Below are positions 16,301 to 25,523 of a stretch of 64,000 nucleotides of DNA, piece after piece. The DNA comes from Aquibacillus saliphilus. Lineage in GTDB: Bacteria; Bacillota; Bacilli; Bacillales; Amphibacillaceae. Location: NCBI RefSeq assembly GCF_020404745.1, contig NZ_JAIZAP010000010.1:1-64000 (forward strand), in the 5' to 3' direction. Within the stretch, counting starts at the first letter, position 1; each line of letters starts with the position of its first letter. The notes under the pieces were generated by a model. That model saw only the letters and a list, made by a program, of their open reading frames with translations, made no database searches and had not been told where the DNA came from. Made by a program: the position numbers and the translations under genes.

Positions 16301-16353
16301 ACGACTCAAAATCGTGTTCCTCTGGAGTGCCGGTTCGACCCCGGCCACCGGTA
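16301..16353 (+). repeat. attR, 53-bp direct repeat (tRNA-Leu 3' fragment)
   Basis: Exact copy of 1614-1666. This is the original chromosomal 3' end of tRNA-Leu, now cut off from its 5' half, and is not an intact tRNA gene. Confidence 0.93.
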
Positions 16354-16384
16354 TCTTATAAACGCTTGCCAATGCGATGAAATC

Positions 16385-16418
16385 AACGTTTCTTACACTT
16401 TGTAAGGAACGTTTTTAT
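16385..16418 (+). terminator. Original tRNA-operon terminator
   Basis: AACGTTTCTTAC paired with GTAAGGAACGTT around ACTTT, then a T-rich run. It sits 32 bases after the displaced tRNA fragment, where the operon would have ended before integration. Confidence 0.7.
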
Positions 16419-16584
16419 TTATCTGAAATACGATTCTTATAAAAAGGCTCTATACTGAATGTGGTGGTATTCAAATGCATATGATTTTCACATTTGTAAT
16501 ACATTATTGTAGCAAAGGTGTTTCATTAAATAAAAAATATTTCTTCTTGAACTACTATCATGACATTCCCTCAGTCATATTTGT

Positions 16585-16984
16585 TTAGTCTAAATTAATC
16601 TTTATAGATGTTTTCAAAAACTTTGTTTGACTGTAGCCATCGATGCTCAAATAATTCGGTACAACATCATCCTCCGTTTCAGGATGCAATGATACTTGGT
16701 GTACGGTTGTACATACGAGGCTGTTCCAATTCATTGATACGGAAAAGGTACTCCTCGAAAGGATAATGATTTCCTTGTTTATCTACAATTACGCCTGTTG
16801 CTTGACTGCTACTGCCGCGACTAGATTCGCCTGCGATTCGAAAGTCTAATGCTTCATATAGTCTATCTTTCTTTAATTCCGTTGTAACTCTTAGCGTCGT
16901 TGGATCTCCAATACTGATTTGATCAATTGAAATGTCGGTACCAAGATATTCAAATGTCTGACTTTCTCTTTCAATATCAATATG
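16585..16984 (-). pseudogene. 5'-truncated gene fragment (possible DUF4179-like protein)
   Basis: An open frame of about 130 codons on the minus strand with no start codon. It begins after a stop at the junction with the IstB remnant. It reads ISIGDPTTLRVTTELKKDRL, LDFRIAGESSRGSSSQATGV and ends TSIKIND. The beta-rich C-terminal style resembles DUF4179-type (anti-sigma-like) proteins, but this is weak. The 5' part was probably removed by the IS insertion at 16985. Nearest intact gene is the AraC regulator. Confidence 0.5.
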
Positions 16985-17203
16985 TCAAGGGAGGACTATG
17001 CAATTGTAACCGTCAAGTAGTTTGAACACTTTCTGCTTGAAAAAGAGATTCCGATATTTAATTCTGTGACTTGATCTATCAAAATGGATGATTTCAGAAC
17101 GGTGGAGAAGGCGATCTAAAATCGCCGTTGTTATTTCTTGATCACCTAATAACTCTCCCCATTCCTCTGGTTCTTTATTTGTTGTTAACCAAAGGAACGT
17201 CAA
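16985..17203 (-). pseudogene. IS21-family IstB remnant (C-terminal part)
   Basis: 72 residues matching the C-terminal end of IstB, the IS21 helper ATPase: TTNKEPEEWGELLGDQEITT, then AILDRLLHRSEIIHFDRSSH. The Walker motifs and N-terminal two thirds are missing. It abuts an oppositely oriented IstA fragment at 17204, so the region is a wreck of at least two IS21-type insertions or rearrangements. Confidence 0.8.
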
Positions 17204-17365
17204 GATCTATCAGCTTCACAAATTTCAGGTTGGCTAGAAGAGCGCTGCTCTATTACCGAAGTTGGTGACAGCACTGTTCGGACTTATGTCAGAGAATTAC
17301 GGGAAAAATACCATATACCTAAAACAGCTACATTCCGTAGTTACGAAGCAGTGGAAGAATTACTA
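17204..17365 (+). pseudogene. IS21-family IstA remnant (N-terminal HTH part)
   Basis: Plus-strand frame reading LSASQISGWLEERCSITEV, VRTYVRELREKYHIPK and RSYEAVEEL, the N-terminal DNA-binding region of IS21 transposase IstA. There is no start codon, and the match stops near 17365. The DDE catalytic domain is absent. Confidence 0.75.
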
Positions 17366-17419
17366 AAGGTTCTCGATAAATTATTACGGGTATTAACTAT
17401 ACACGACTATCTGCGATAT

Positions 17420-18646
17420 CTAATCTTTATCTTTTATAACTTCTTTTCTTGTCTGCACCGGTGAGATACCATGTATTTTTTTATATACTTTTGAGAAATA
17501 GCTATAGTCAAAATAGGAAATTTCTTCAGCAATTGCTCGAATAGACATCTTAGATTCCCGTAACAAACGTTTTGCGAGATTCATTTTTTCTTGTTGTATG
17601 TATTGCGTTAGAGTTAATCCCATTTCTTGTTTGAATTGATTAGATAGAACAGAAGAATTAATATTTATAATTTTAGCAATAGTAGAAAGTGAGGTAGGTT
17701 CATTAAGCATATTTTGACATATTTGTAATGCTCTTCGGATAATAAAACTATTATTGGAATAGTCGTTTATATTCACCATCCTGCAACATTCTGCAATAAT
17801 CTCGTCGGCAATCGCTCCAAACTCTGATCGATTATGACACCGCTGAATTTTATACTCAAATTGTGTAGATGATTTTTTTATTAATCCATAAGGGACATGC
17901 TTTTCCAAAAGAGTATCCTCACATCTAATCAGAAGTTCAAATAAGGATCGTTTCCATTTTGATGCTGATTCTTCTTCATATTGAGATTGTAGATTTTCTA
18001 ATATCTGAAACGATTTGATTGCTTCGTGAGTTTTACCTTTTTTAAGGTTTATCAGCAATGATCGTTTTTTTTCTGCAAAATCCTCCAAGTATTCTTTTGC
18101 AAAGAAATCAAACACTTCAGGGTTATAATTTATTTCTTTCAATCTATCATTAGAAAAGTCATAGAATAAAATCGGTACTTCTTTTTCTACTAGATTTTCT
18201 AGCAATAATTGAACATTATGCAATAGTTTCGATACATTTACACATGGAAGTTGATTAAAATAATTACGTATAATGTCTTGCGATTGTCGTGGAAAACGAT
18301 TTTTTTTAATGATTTCTATTATTGCCTGTTCTGAATGCTTATTTGTCAAAAAGGGACCTATAAGCAGGATACTGTCAGATAAGCGTGCAGGTAATCGAAA
18401 TGCGATATTTTGATATCCTATTAAGCTTTTTGCCAAAAAAATTTGAGATTCTTCTATTACATTCAATCGTTTACTGATGGATAGTTCTTGCTGGTCGTTT
18501 AAATAAGGCCAAATGATCTTCCGAAAGTTAAGGTCAACATCGGTGTATGTGCTATAAGGGTAATGTACGGTCTTTATTTTTATACCAAAATTGCTTATTA
18601 GTAGCTTATTTGTTAACTCTAACTTTCTAGCTATTTGTTCTTCCAC
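17420..18646 (-). CDS. AraC-family transcriptional regulator
   Basis: 408 residues from GTG 18646 (AAAGGGGTG upstream). The C-terminal about 100 residues hold the paired AraC helix-turn-helix (LSTIAKIININSSVLSNQFK and MSIRAIAEEISYFDYSYFSK, then KKIHGISPVQTRK). The large N-terminal part lacks membrane segments and is probably a sugar- or partner-sensing domain, as in YesN/YtdP-like Firmicute regulators. It is divergent from the sugar transporter at 18877, so it most likely activates the transporter-glycosidase operon. A candidate cre site lies between its start and the shared promoter region. Confidence 0.88.
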   Translation of the reverse strand: MEEQIARKLELTNKLLISNFGIKIKTVHYPYSTYTDVDLNFRKIIWPYLNDQQELSISKRLNVIEESQIFLAKSLIGYQNIAFRLPARLSDSILLIGPFLTNKHSEQAIIEIIKKNRFPRQSQDIIRNYFNQLPCVNVSKLLHNVQLLLENLVEKEVPILFYDFSNDRLKEINYNPEVFDFFAKEYLEDFAEKKRSLLINLKKGKTHEAIKSFQILENLQSQYEEESASKWKRSLFELLIRCEDTLLEKHVPYGLIKKSSTQFEYKIQRCHNRSEFGAIADEIIAECCRMVNINDYSNNSFIIRRALQICQNMLNEPTSLSTIAKIININSSVLSNQFKQEMGLTLTQYIQQEKMNLAKRLLRESKMSIRAIAEEISYFDYSYFSKVYKKIHGISPVQTRKEVIKDKD

Positions 18647-18664
18647 TTAATCACCCCTTTAAAA

Positions 18665-18682
18665 AAAGTAACCGTTTTCAAA
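18665..18682 (-). promoter_or_regulatory. Candidate cre site (CcpA)
   Basis: Read on the minus strand, TTTGAAAACGGTTACTTT matches the cre consensus WWTGNAARCGNWWWCAWW with one mismatch. It lies just upstream of the AraC regulator ribosome binding site, a position that would let CcpA repress it in the presence of preferred sugars. Confidence 0.5.
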
Positions 18683-18876
18683 AATAATACCATTCACACA
18701 AAAATTTAACAATAATATATTTTTAATCAATAGTACAATGAAACCCATTAGGAGGTAATTCAATCTTACAACATATGTACAGTAAATCCCTGAAGTAAAC
18801 TTGATTTGAAATAGAACTCCTTTTAGATAATTGATTGTTTGAAGCAAATCTAACGGAATTAGGAGGAATGAGTAGG

Positions 18877-20301
18877 ATGGCAGAATTACAAAGTGCAATA
18901 AGTAATGTGGAAACAGCTGCAAAACGTCCATTTGGTGTTAGGGATAAACTTGGGTACATGTTTGGGAATTTCGGTAACGATTTCACTTTTCAATTAGCAT
19001 CTATCTATCTAATGGTCTTCTATACAAAGGTTTTTGGACTAAGTGCAGGTATTGTCGGAACCTTATTTTTGGTTGCAAGATCTCTTGATGCGTTTACTGA
19101 TATAGGTGTTGGAACCATTGTAGACAGATTAAAAGGTGGGAAGAAGGGAAAGTTTCTACCTTGGATTAAATATCTCGCTATTCCAATAGGTATAGCAAGT
19201 ATTTTTATGTATAACATCTTTATAGTGGATTGGTCTTATGCAACAAAAGTGATTTATGCATTTATAACTTACCTAATTTGGGGAAGTGTTTTTTATACTG
19301 CCATCAATATTCCATACGGTTCTATGGCAGCTGTTATCTCACAGAAAGCTGAAGATCGAGCTAGTTTATCAACATTCCGTACTATAGGTTCTTTAATAAC
19401 GGGTTTATTTGTTGGAGTGGTAGTTCCACTCTTTATTTACTCAACAGATAGCACTGGAAATAGCATCGTAGATGGAAATAATTTTTTTATGGTTGCGGTC
19501 CTATTTGGAATAGTTGGCACTATTAGTTATTTTGCTTGTTACAAGTTATGCACAGAGAGAGTTACCATAACGAAAGAACAAGAACAGAAAAACATAGATA
19601 GTAAAGTATTAGTAGATTTAAAGGAACTTTTCAAGGATCGAGCATTCGTTATTGTTGTTGTAAATACACTTTTTGCTCTAATTGCATCACTGGTTACTGG
19701 TACGTTAAATCAATATATTTTCCTAGATTACTTCGGCAATACAGCACTTCTTCCACTTGTGAGCCTGACACAGATCGTAGGAATGATAGCGATGGCTCCG
19801 TTAGCAAGGATTATTACAAAAAGGTTTGGAAAAAAAGAAGCTGGGACAGTTGGTCTAATCATATGTGGTGTGATTTTTATTTTAACTGTTCTCGTAGGAC
19901 AAGGTTATCCGTGGTTGTTTATTATTCTACGGGTTCTAGCAAGTTTTGGACTAGGTTATTACACCATGGTTAGTTGGGCATTTATTACGGATGTTATTGA
20001 TAGCTTCCTAATTAAAACTGGAAAAAGAAAAGATGGAACGGTTTATTCTGTGTACTCCTTTACTCGAAAATTAGGGCAAGCGCTTGCTGGAGGTATTGGT
20101 GGTTGGGCATTAGCATGGATTGGCTACGATTCATTAGCAACAGTTCAAACCGAATCCGTTCAAAATGGAATTTTCTTAGTTTCAAATTTATTACCAGGAA
20201 TTTTATATATAGCAGGTGCAGTTTTATTATTTACTCTTTATCCATTGTCTAAAGCAAAAGTTAAAGAAAATGAAGCAATTATTGAGGCAATGCAAAAATA
20301 A
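18877..20301 (+). CDS. GPH-family sugar:cation symporter (MelB/UidB-like)
   Basis: 474 residues with about 12 membrane segments. N-terminal GYMFGNFGNDFTFQ, RSLDAFTDIGVGTIVDR and KGKFLPWIKY are typical of the glycoside-pentoside-hexuronide:cation symporter family of MFS carriers. AGGAGG at 18861 favours ATG 18877 over ATG 18868. It is the first gene of the operon with GH3 and GH2 glycosidases and would bring their oligosaccharide or glycoside substrate across the membrane. The exact substrate cannot be told from sequence. Confidence 0.9.
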   Translation: MAELQSAISNVETAAKRPFGVRDKLGYMFGNFGNDFTFQLASIYLMVFYTKVFGLSAGIVGTLFLVARSLDAFTDIGVGTIVDRLKGGKKGKFLPWIKYLAIPIGIASIFMYNIFIVDWSYATKVIYAFITYLIWGSVFYTAINIPYGSMAAVISQKAEDRASLSTFRTIGSLITGLFVGVVVPLFIYSTDSTGNSIVDGNNFFMVAVLFGIVGTISYFACYKLCTERVTITKEQEQKNIDSKVLVDLKELFKDRAFVIVVVNTLFALIASLVTGTLNQYIFLDYFGNTALLPLVSLTQIVGMIAMAPLARIITKRFGKKEAGTVGLIICGVIFILTVLVGQGYPWLFIILRVLASFGLGYYTMVSWAFITDVIDSFLIKTGKRKDGTVYSVYSFTRKLGQALAGGIGGWALAWIGYDSLATVQTESVQNGIFLVSNLLPGILYIAGAVLLFTLYPLSKAKVKENEAIIEAMQK

Positions 20302-20379
20302 AAGTGTTTTAATTATTAAAGCAGATAACCATCGATTCTTCCGTTGTTTAGAATCACATACTACTTGGAGGTAGACATA

Positions 20380-22143
20380 ATGGTGAATTTAAAAGCAAAA
20401 CCTTATTACTTAGATGATGAGGGTGTTAAATGGGTAGAAGAAACAATTTCGAAAATGACTATTAATGAAAAAATTGGCCAACTATTTATCGATCGAGGTG
20501 GGCATGATGAAGAATCATTGAGAAATATTTCAGAGAATTATAGATTTGGTGGGACTCGGTATCATCCAAGTTCAAGTGAACAAGTGCTAAAACAAAATCG
20601 CTTTTTACAAGAAAATAGCAAAATACCTATGTTAATAGCTGCCAATACAGAATCTGGTGGGAATGGTGCTTTTAGTGATGGAACTTATATTGGCAATCAA
20701 ACTAAAATAGGTGCAACAAGGGATGTCGACTATGCTTATGAAATGGGACGTATTTCAGGAATTGAATCAGCTGTGGTTGGGTGTAATTGGTCTTTTGCAC
20801 CAGTAGTAGATATTCAAAAGAATTGGAGAAATGCAGTAATCTCAAATAGAGTTTTTGCTGATAATCCGGAACTGGTACTGGAAATGAGTAAAGCGTTTAT
20901 GAAGGGAATGGGGGAAAGTGGTGTCGCGTGCGCGATGAAGCATTTTCCAGGTGACGGAATTGACGAAAGAGATCAACATTTAAGTAATTCAGTCAATGAC
21001 CTTTCATGTGATGAGTGGGATAGTACATTTGGTAAGGTATATGAAGGAATGATAGATGCTGGGGTGCATTCTATAATGGCTGGGCATATCATGCTACCCG
21101 CATACAGTCGTAATTTTAATGCTCAATTGACAGATGAAGATATGCTTCCGGCTACACTTTCAAAAGAACTTATTACCGATTTGTTGAAAGTTAAATTAGG
21201 TTTTAACGGCATGGTCATAACGGATGCAAGTCAAATGATTGGATTCACCTCTGCCATAAAACGAAGCGAGCTCCTACCAGCCTCTATTGCAGCTGGGTGT
21301 GACATGTTTTTGTTCTTGAATAACCAGGAAGAAGATTTCGGCTACATGATTGACGGTTATAATAGCGGTGTTATCACAGATGAACGTCTTCATGATGCAC
21401 TACAACGTATATTGGGGATTAAGGCGTCACTTGGTCTCCACAAAAAAGAAAAGAAAGAGATAGTACCATGGAAAGAAGGATTGAACGTTATTGGTAGTAA
21501 AGAGTTTACAGAGATTGCAAAGGAAATTTCCGATAAGTCTATTACCCTTGTGAAAGATGTTGGCGTTAGTCCGCTTCCATTAACTATAGAAAAGCACAAA
21601 CGTGTTTTACTTGTTCCACAAAAAGGTTTTGAGAATCCGTTAGTTCAGTTTTTCATTGGTAATAAAGGAAGGCCTGCTATTGAAATGATTAAGGAGGAAT
21701 TAACCAAAGCTGGCTTTGAAGTAACGATTTATCAGTCGGAATTTGAAAAACTATTAGACTTACCAAAGGAAGAAATGTTACAAAAATTCCAGCAGCTCTT
21801 TGGGAATAAAATGACAGTAGCTAAATTAACTGAACCATATGATTTAGTTATCCATGTTGCAGATGTTAATAGCCTTGGCCAACAAGTACAGCGGATTAAT
21901 TTTCAAATGGGCTATGATACACCTGATATCCCATGGTATGTTCACGAAATTCCGACAATCTTTGTTTCTGTTAACAGTCCATTTCATCTAGTTGATGTTG
22001 CGAGAGTAAAAACGTATATCAACACATACGACAATAAAGAACATACGATGATTGCCTTAGTAAAAAAACTTATTGGTGAATCTGATTTCAAAGGTGAAAG
22101 TCCAGTGGATGCTTTCTGTGGTTTGAGTGATACACGTGTTTAA
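20380..22143 (+). CDS. Glycoside hydrolase family 3 (beta-N-acetylhexosaminidase-like)
   Basis: 587 residues from ATG 20380 (GGAGG eight bases upstream). Residues about 20-350 form the GH3 TIM barrel. MKHFPGDGIDERDQH resembles the NagZ-type KHFPG...D-x-H catalytic loop, and FNGMVITDASQMIGF carries the nucleophile Asp. A second alpha/beta domain follows (about 390-585). No signal peptide, so it acts in the cytoplasm on imported sugar. NagZ-like specificity for N-acetylglucosamine is plausible but not certain. Second gene of the operon. Confidence 0.88.
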   Translation: MVNLKAKPYYLDDEGVKWVEETISKMTINEKIGQLFIDRGGHDEESLRNISENYRFGGTRYHPSSSEQVLKQNRFLQENSKIPMLIAANTESGGNGAFSDGTYIGNQTKIGATRDVDYAYEMGRISGIESAVVGCNWSFAPVVDIQKNWRNAVISNRVFADNPELVLEMSKAFMKGMGESGVACAMKHFPGDGIDERDQHLSNSVNDLSCDEWDSTFGKVYEGMIDAGVHSIMAGHIMLPAYSRNFNAQLTDEDMLPATLSKELITDLLKVKLGFNGMVITDASQMIGFTSAIKRSELLPASIAAGCDMFLFLNNQEEDFGYMIDGYNSGVITDERLHDALQRILGIKASLGLHKKEKKEIVPWKEGLNVIGSKEFTEIAKEISDKSITLVKDVGVSPLPLTIEKHKRVLLVPQKGFENPLVQFFIGNKGRPAIEMIKEELTKAGFEVTIYQSEFEKLLDLPKEEMLQKFQQLFGNKMTVAKLTEPYDLVIHVADVNSLGQQVQRINFQMGYDTPDIPWYVHEIPTIFVSVNSPFHLVDVARVKTYINTYDNKEHTMIALVKKLIGESDFKGESPVDAFCGLSDTRV

Positions 22144-22225
22144 TTTAGAAATTTAATCTTCAATTAACTATAGATTGATACAGAATTGGTAACTTTATTA
22201 ATTTCTTAAATGGAGGATTGAACAT

Positions 22226-24526
22226 ATGAGAAAACTAATTAACTTTAATGATAATTGGAAGTTCATTAAACAAGATGAAAAACTAGCTTCGAGCAGAAAT
22301 TATAATGATGTTGGGTGGGAAGAAATCGATCTACCACATACCTGGAATGCCGTTGATGGGGCAAATGGATTTGATTTTTATAAAGGTGCTTGCTGGTACA
22401 GAAAAGAATTCGAAATGAAGTCATTAGAGTATGGAAATCGTGTTTATATTGAATTTAATGGAGCTAATAGTATTACAGATGTGTACGTTAATGGCTATCA
22501 TATGGGACAGCACAAGGGTGGCTATTCCATCTTCCGTTTTGATATTACAGACGCAATCAGGTTTAACCAAAAAAATACGGTTGCAGTTAAAGTAGATAAT
22601 ATGGTGGTAGATGACGTCTATCCACAAATGGCAGATTTTACATTTTTTGGTGGTATCTACCGTGACGTAAATTTAATTATTACTAATCAAATTCACTTTG
22701 ATTTAGAGGACTACGGTTCTAAAGGGGTGTACATTGTTCAAAATGAAGTATCTGAAGAAAAAGCTGAACTAACAATTAAATCATTTGTAGTAAATAAATT
22801 GGATGAAAGTAAGAAGGTGAGAGTATGGGCTAATTTATTAAATGCAGAAGGTAATAATGTTGCCTATGGTGTTAGAGAGATAAATTTGGCAGCGAAAGAA
22901 ATAAAAGAAATCGAGATACCTGCATTAATTGATAAACCAATACTATGGAATGGTAGAAAGAATGCATATATGTATCAAGCTCAAATTATGATTCAAAGCT
23001 TTAATGATACTATTGATGAACTATTAATACCGTTCGGTGTTAGGTATTTCGAGGTGGATCCAAATAAAGGGTTTATTTTAAATGGGGAACAGCTGAGTCT
23101 AAATGGTGTCTCTAGGCACCAAGATAGAAAAGATATGGGTTGGGCTATTACCGCGAAAGAACATGAAGAAGATATGGAACTAATAAAAGAAGTAGGTGCA
23201 ACATCCATTCGGTTAGCACACTATCAACATGATCAGTATTTCTATGATTTATGTGACAAAGAGGGAATGGTTGTCTGGGCGGAGATACCATTTATTACCA
23301 TTATGTCTAAATCGGAATTAGAAGGTATAAATGCTAAGCAACAAATGATAGAGTTAATCAGACAAAACTTTAACCATCCCTCCATTATGTTTTGGGGAAT
23401 ACAAAATGAAATCCAAATAAGTGGAGATAGACCCGTAGTCCGTAAACTTGTTAGTGAGTTAAATGAGCTAACGAAAAAAGAAGATTCAACAAGACTGACA
23501 ACCATGGCCAATGTCATGTTCGTCAAGGATGAAGATAACTATAACTATGTAACAGATACGATAGGATATAATAAATATTATGGGTGGTATCAAGGAGAAG
23601 CGGAAGATTTCGCAGATTGGATTGATAAGTTTCATAAGACAAACCCTAATGTTAATCTTGGTATATCTGAATATGGGGCAGAAGGAATAATACAGTACCA
23701 TAATAACGATCCAAAAGTAAATGACTATTCTGAGGAATATCATTCACTATATCATGAAACAGTTTGGAAGATTTTCAGTGAGCGTCCATTTCTTTGGTCT
23801 ACCTATGTTTGGAACATGTTTGATTTTGGTGCAAACATTAGGGATGAAGGTGGCGTAAAAGGTAGAAACAACAAAGGGTTAGTCACGTATGATAGAAAAG
23901 TAAAAAAAGATGCCTTCTTTATGTATAAAGCACATTGGTCTGATGAGCGCTTTGTTCATATTACAAGTAAACGCTATGTCGACCGTGATGATAACCAAAT
24001 CAACGTAAAACTATATACAAACTGTGAAGAGGTAACTCTTGTTGTTGATGGTGAGAAGGTTGCGACTCAATCATGTTTAGATCACATCGTAACATTTGAA
24101 GGTATTAGACTTACTGATAAATGGACAGAAATTAAAGCGGTCGCTAGCCAGGAAGGTGAATTGTATTACGATGTAGCTCATTTTCATAAAGTAAAGGAAC
24201 CAAACTTTAGCTATAAAGCACCTGAAAAACAAGGAGGACCAGTAGATAACTGGTTTGAAATACCTGACCTGGAAGATGTTAAAATAGAAAAATTAACTAT
24301 AAGTGAAGATGTATATTCAACAAGAGATACATTTAAAGAATTGCTCGATAATGAGAAAACAAACGAGATTATAAATAAGTTTCTACCTGGCATTACGGAT
24401 AACCCGATGCTAAGTATGATAGAAGGTAGTACTATTGAAGACCTAACACAAATTTCACCAGAAAAGTTTAATGAAAAATTACTATATGCTTTCAACAAAG
24501 AATTAATACAGGTGAAGAAGAAATAA
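22226..24526 (+). CDS. Glycoside hydrolase family 2 (beta-galactosidase/beta-glucuronidase type)
   Basis: 766 residues. N-terminal jelly-roll sugar-binding domain (DLPHTWNAVDG, YRKEFEM), Ig-like middle domain, then a TIM barrel with acid/base Glu in FWGIQNEIQ and nucleophile Glu in LGISEYGAEG. No signal peptide, so intracellular. ATG 22226 follows TGGAGG. Third gene of the transporter-GH3-GH2 operon, it probably removes the beta-linked terminal sugar from the imported substrate. Galactose versus glucuronic acid cannot be decided here. Confidence 0.9.
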   Translation: MRKLINFNDNWKFIKQDEKLASSRNYNDVGWEEIDLPHTWNAVDGANGFDFYKGACWYRKEFEMKSLEYGNRVYIEFNGANSITDVYVNGYHMGQHKGGYSIFRFDITDAIRFNQKNTVAVKVDNMVVDDVYPQMADFTFFGGIYRDVNLIITNQIHFDLEDYGSKGVYIVQNEVSEEKAELTIKSFVVNKLDESKKVRVWANLLNAEGNNVAYGVREINLAAKEIKEIEIPALIDKPILWNGRKNAYMYQAQIMIQSFNDTIDELLIPFGVRYFEVDPNKGFILNGEQLSLNGVSRHQDRKDMGWAITAKEHEEDMELIKEVGATSIRLAHYQHDQYFYDLCDKEGMVVWAEIPFITIMSKSELEGINAKQQMIELIRQNFNHPSIMFWGIQNEIQISGDRPVVRKLVSELNELTKKEDSTRLTTMANVMFVKDEDNYNYVTDTIGYNKYYGWYQGEAEDFADWIDKFHKTNPNVNLGISEYGAEGIIQYHNNDPKVNDYSEEYHSLYHETVWKIFSERPFLWSTYVWNMFDFGANIRDEGGVKGRNNKGLVTYDRKVKKDAFFMYKAHWSDERFVHITSKRYVDRDDNQINVKLYTNCEEVTLVVDGEKVATQSCLDHIVTFEGIRLTDKWTEIKAVASQEGELYYDVAHFHKVKEPNFSYKAPEKQGGPVDNWFEIPDLEDVKIEKLTISEDVYSTRDTFKELLDNEKTNEIINKFLPGITDNPMLSMIEGSTIEDLTQISPEKFNEKLLYAFNKELIQVKKK

Positions 24527-24760
24527 AAAGAGACTACATCAGAGTAATAAAATAAGTCTTTTAAAGGACCCCTTCGATGTTGAAGGTAGAAGATTATAAG
24601 ATAATAATTGTTTCTGCTAATTAAAGATAGCCATTTTATCCATACAGGATAGAATGGTTATCTTATTACACTCATAACTGCCTTTGCTCTTTTAGATGCT
24701 AACTGTCACTTTAATCTTTGTAGTATAATAGACATAGTGTAAATTAAGGAGGGGCTAGGG

Positions 24761-25369
24761 ATGAGTAACGAAGAAAGCGTTGATTTACGTGTAAAAAGGA
24801 CGAAGAGATTAATTCGTGATGCATTTGTAGAGCTTTTACAGGAAAAAAATCTTAATAAAATTTCTGTAAATTCTCTAGCTAAAAGAGCAGAAATCAATCG
24901 GGTCACTTTCTACTTACACTATAAAGACATCCATGACATGATGAGAAAAATAGTAGATGAGTTGATTGCGGATATCAAAGAAATTCTGCAATCCATCTAT
25001 GATGATCCTTACGACCCAGGGTATGAACTGAGCACACTTACCGTGCTATTGGAATACATTGCAAAACATTCCCATGTCTATAAAACATTTCTTGTTTACG
25101 GAAATCTTCCTCGTTTTAAGGAGAAGTTAATGGATTTTTTATATGATTCGATTGTTGATGTTACGGAAGAACAATCTCAGAAAAAAATTGATTCCTTTCC
25201 TGGCATGAACATTTCAAAGGATATTGCGGCATGGTATGGTACTTCTGCCTTAGTTGGGACAATTGCAATATGGTTAGGAAATGATATGCCATATAGACCT
25301 AAGCATTTGGCGGAACAACTTGTGAAGCTCAATCCATTCCGTCCAGAATACCATGAAAAAAATATATAG
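24761..25369 (+). CDS. TetR-family transcriptional regulator
   Basis: 202 residues. N-terminal TetR helix-turn-helix (KRLIRDAFVELLQEKNLNKI, then LAKRAEINRVTFYLHYKDI) with a longer C-terminal ligand/dimer domain of the TetR_C-type common in Firmicutes (DhaS-like). AAGGAGGGG precedes ATG 24761. It is downstream of the glycosidases and upstream of the dehydrogenase; which of them it controls is unknown. Confidence 0.88.
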   Translation: MSNEESVDLRVKRTKRLIRDAFVELLQEKNLNKISVNSLAKRAEINRVTFYLHYKDIHDMMRKIVDELIADIKEILQSIYDDPYDPGYELSTLTVLLEYIAKHSHVYKTFLVYGNLPRFKEKLMDFLYDSIVDVTEEQSQKKIDSFPGMNISKDIAAWYGTSALVGTIAIWLGNDMPYRPKHLAEQLVKLNPFRPEYHEKNI

Positions 25370-25478
25370 ATGTTTAAGATTACATTTATTTTTTACACTT
25401 TTCTAGTAAGTGTTGCTTAATTTATAGATTGTGCTTTTTTGTTACTTGCTTATTAGTAGAAAAAATTTTACGATAAAA

Positions 25479-25496
25479 TATGTAAGCGGTATCTTT
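25479..25496 (+). promoter_or_regulatory. Candidate cre site (CcpA)
   Basis: TATGTAAGCGGTATCTTT matches the cre consensus with one mismatch (T in place of the A of the final CA). It lies 28 bases before the dehydrogenase start, in a position to block transcription. Confidence 0.45.
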
Positions 25497-25523
25497 TATC
25501 TTTTATGGGGAGGGGTCTTTATA

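Larger units (their letters stand above)
1614..16353. mobile_element. Integrated mobile element of about 14.7 kb in tRNA-Leu
   Basis: The element is bounded by perfect 53-bp direct repeats derived from tRNA-Leu. A tyrosine integrase starts about 150 bases inside the left end, and matching integrase arm-type motifs sit inside both ends. Cargo includes replication-like genes (2956, 7604, 8988), many small unknown genes and a methylase-nuclease pair. No capsid, portal, terminase, holin, relaxase or conjugation genes are visible. Size and tRNA target resemble phage satellites (PICI-like islands), but no satellite packaging or interference gene is recognisable. It could also be an integrative mobilisable element lacking a known relaxase, or a decayed prophage. 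Confidence 0.88.

Noticed and set aside
16301-16353. A second tRNA-Leu gene
   Set aside because: Only the 3' 53 bases are present; the 5' acceptor, D arm and half the anticodon stem are missing. It is the attR repeat.
1614-16353. Complete prophage
   Set aside because: No capsid, portal, terminase, tail, holin or lysin gene is present in the element.
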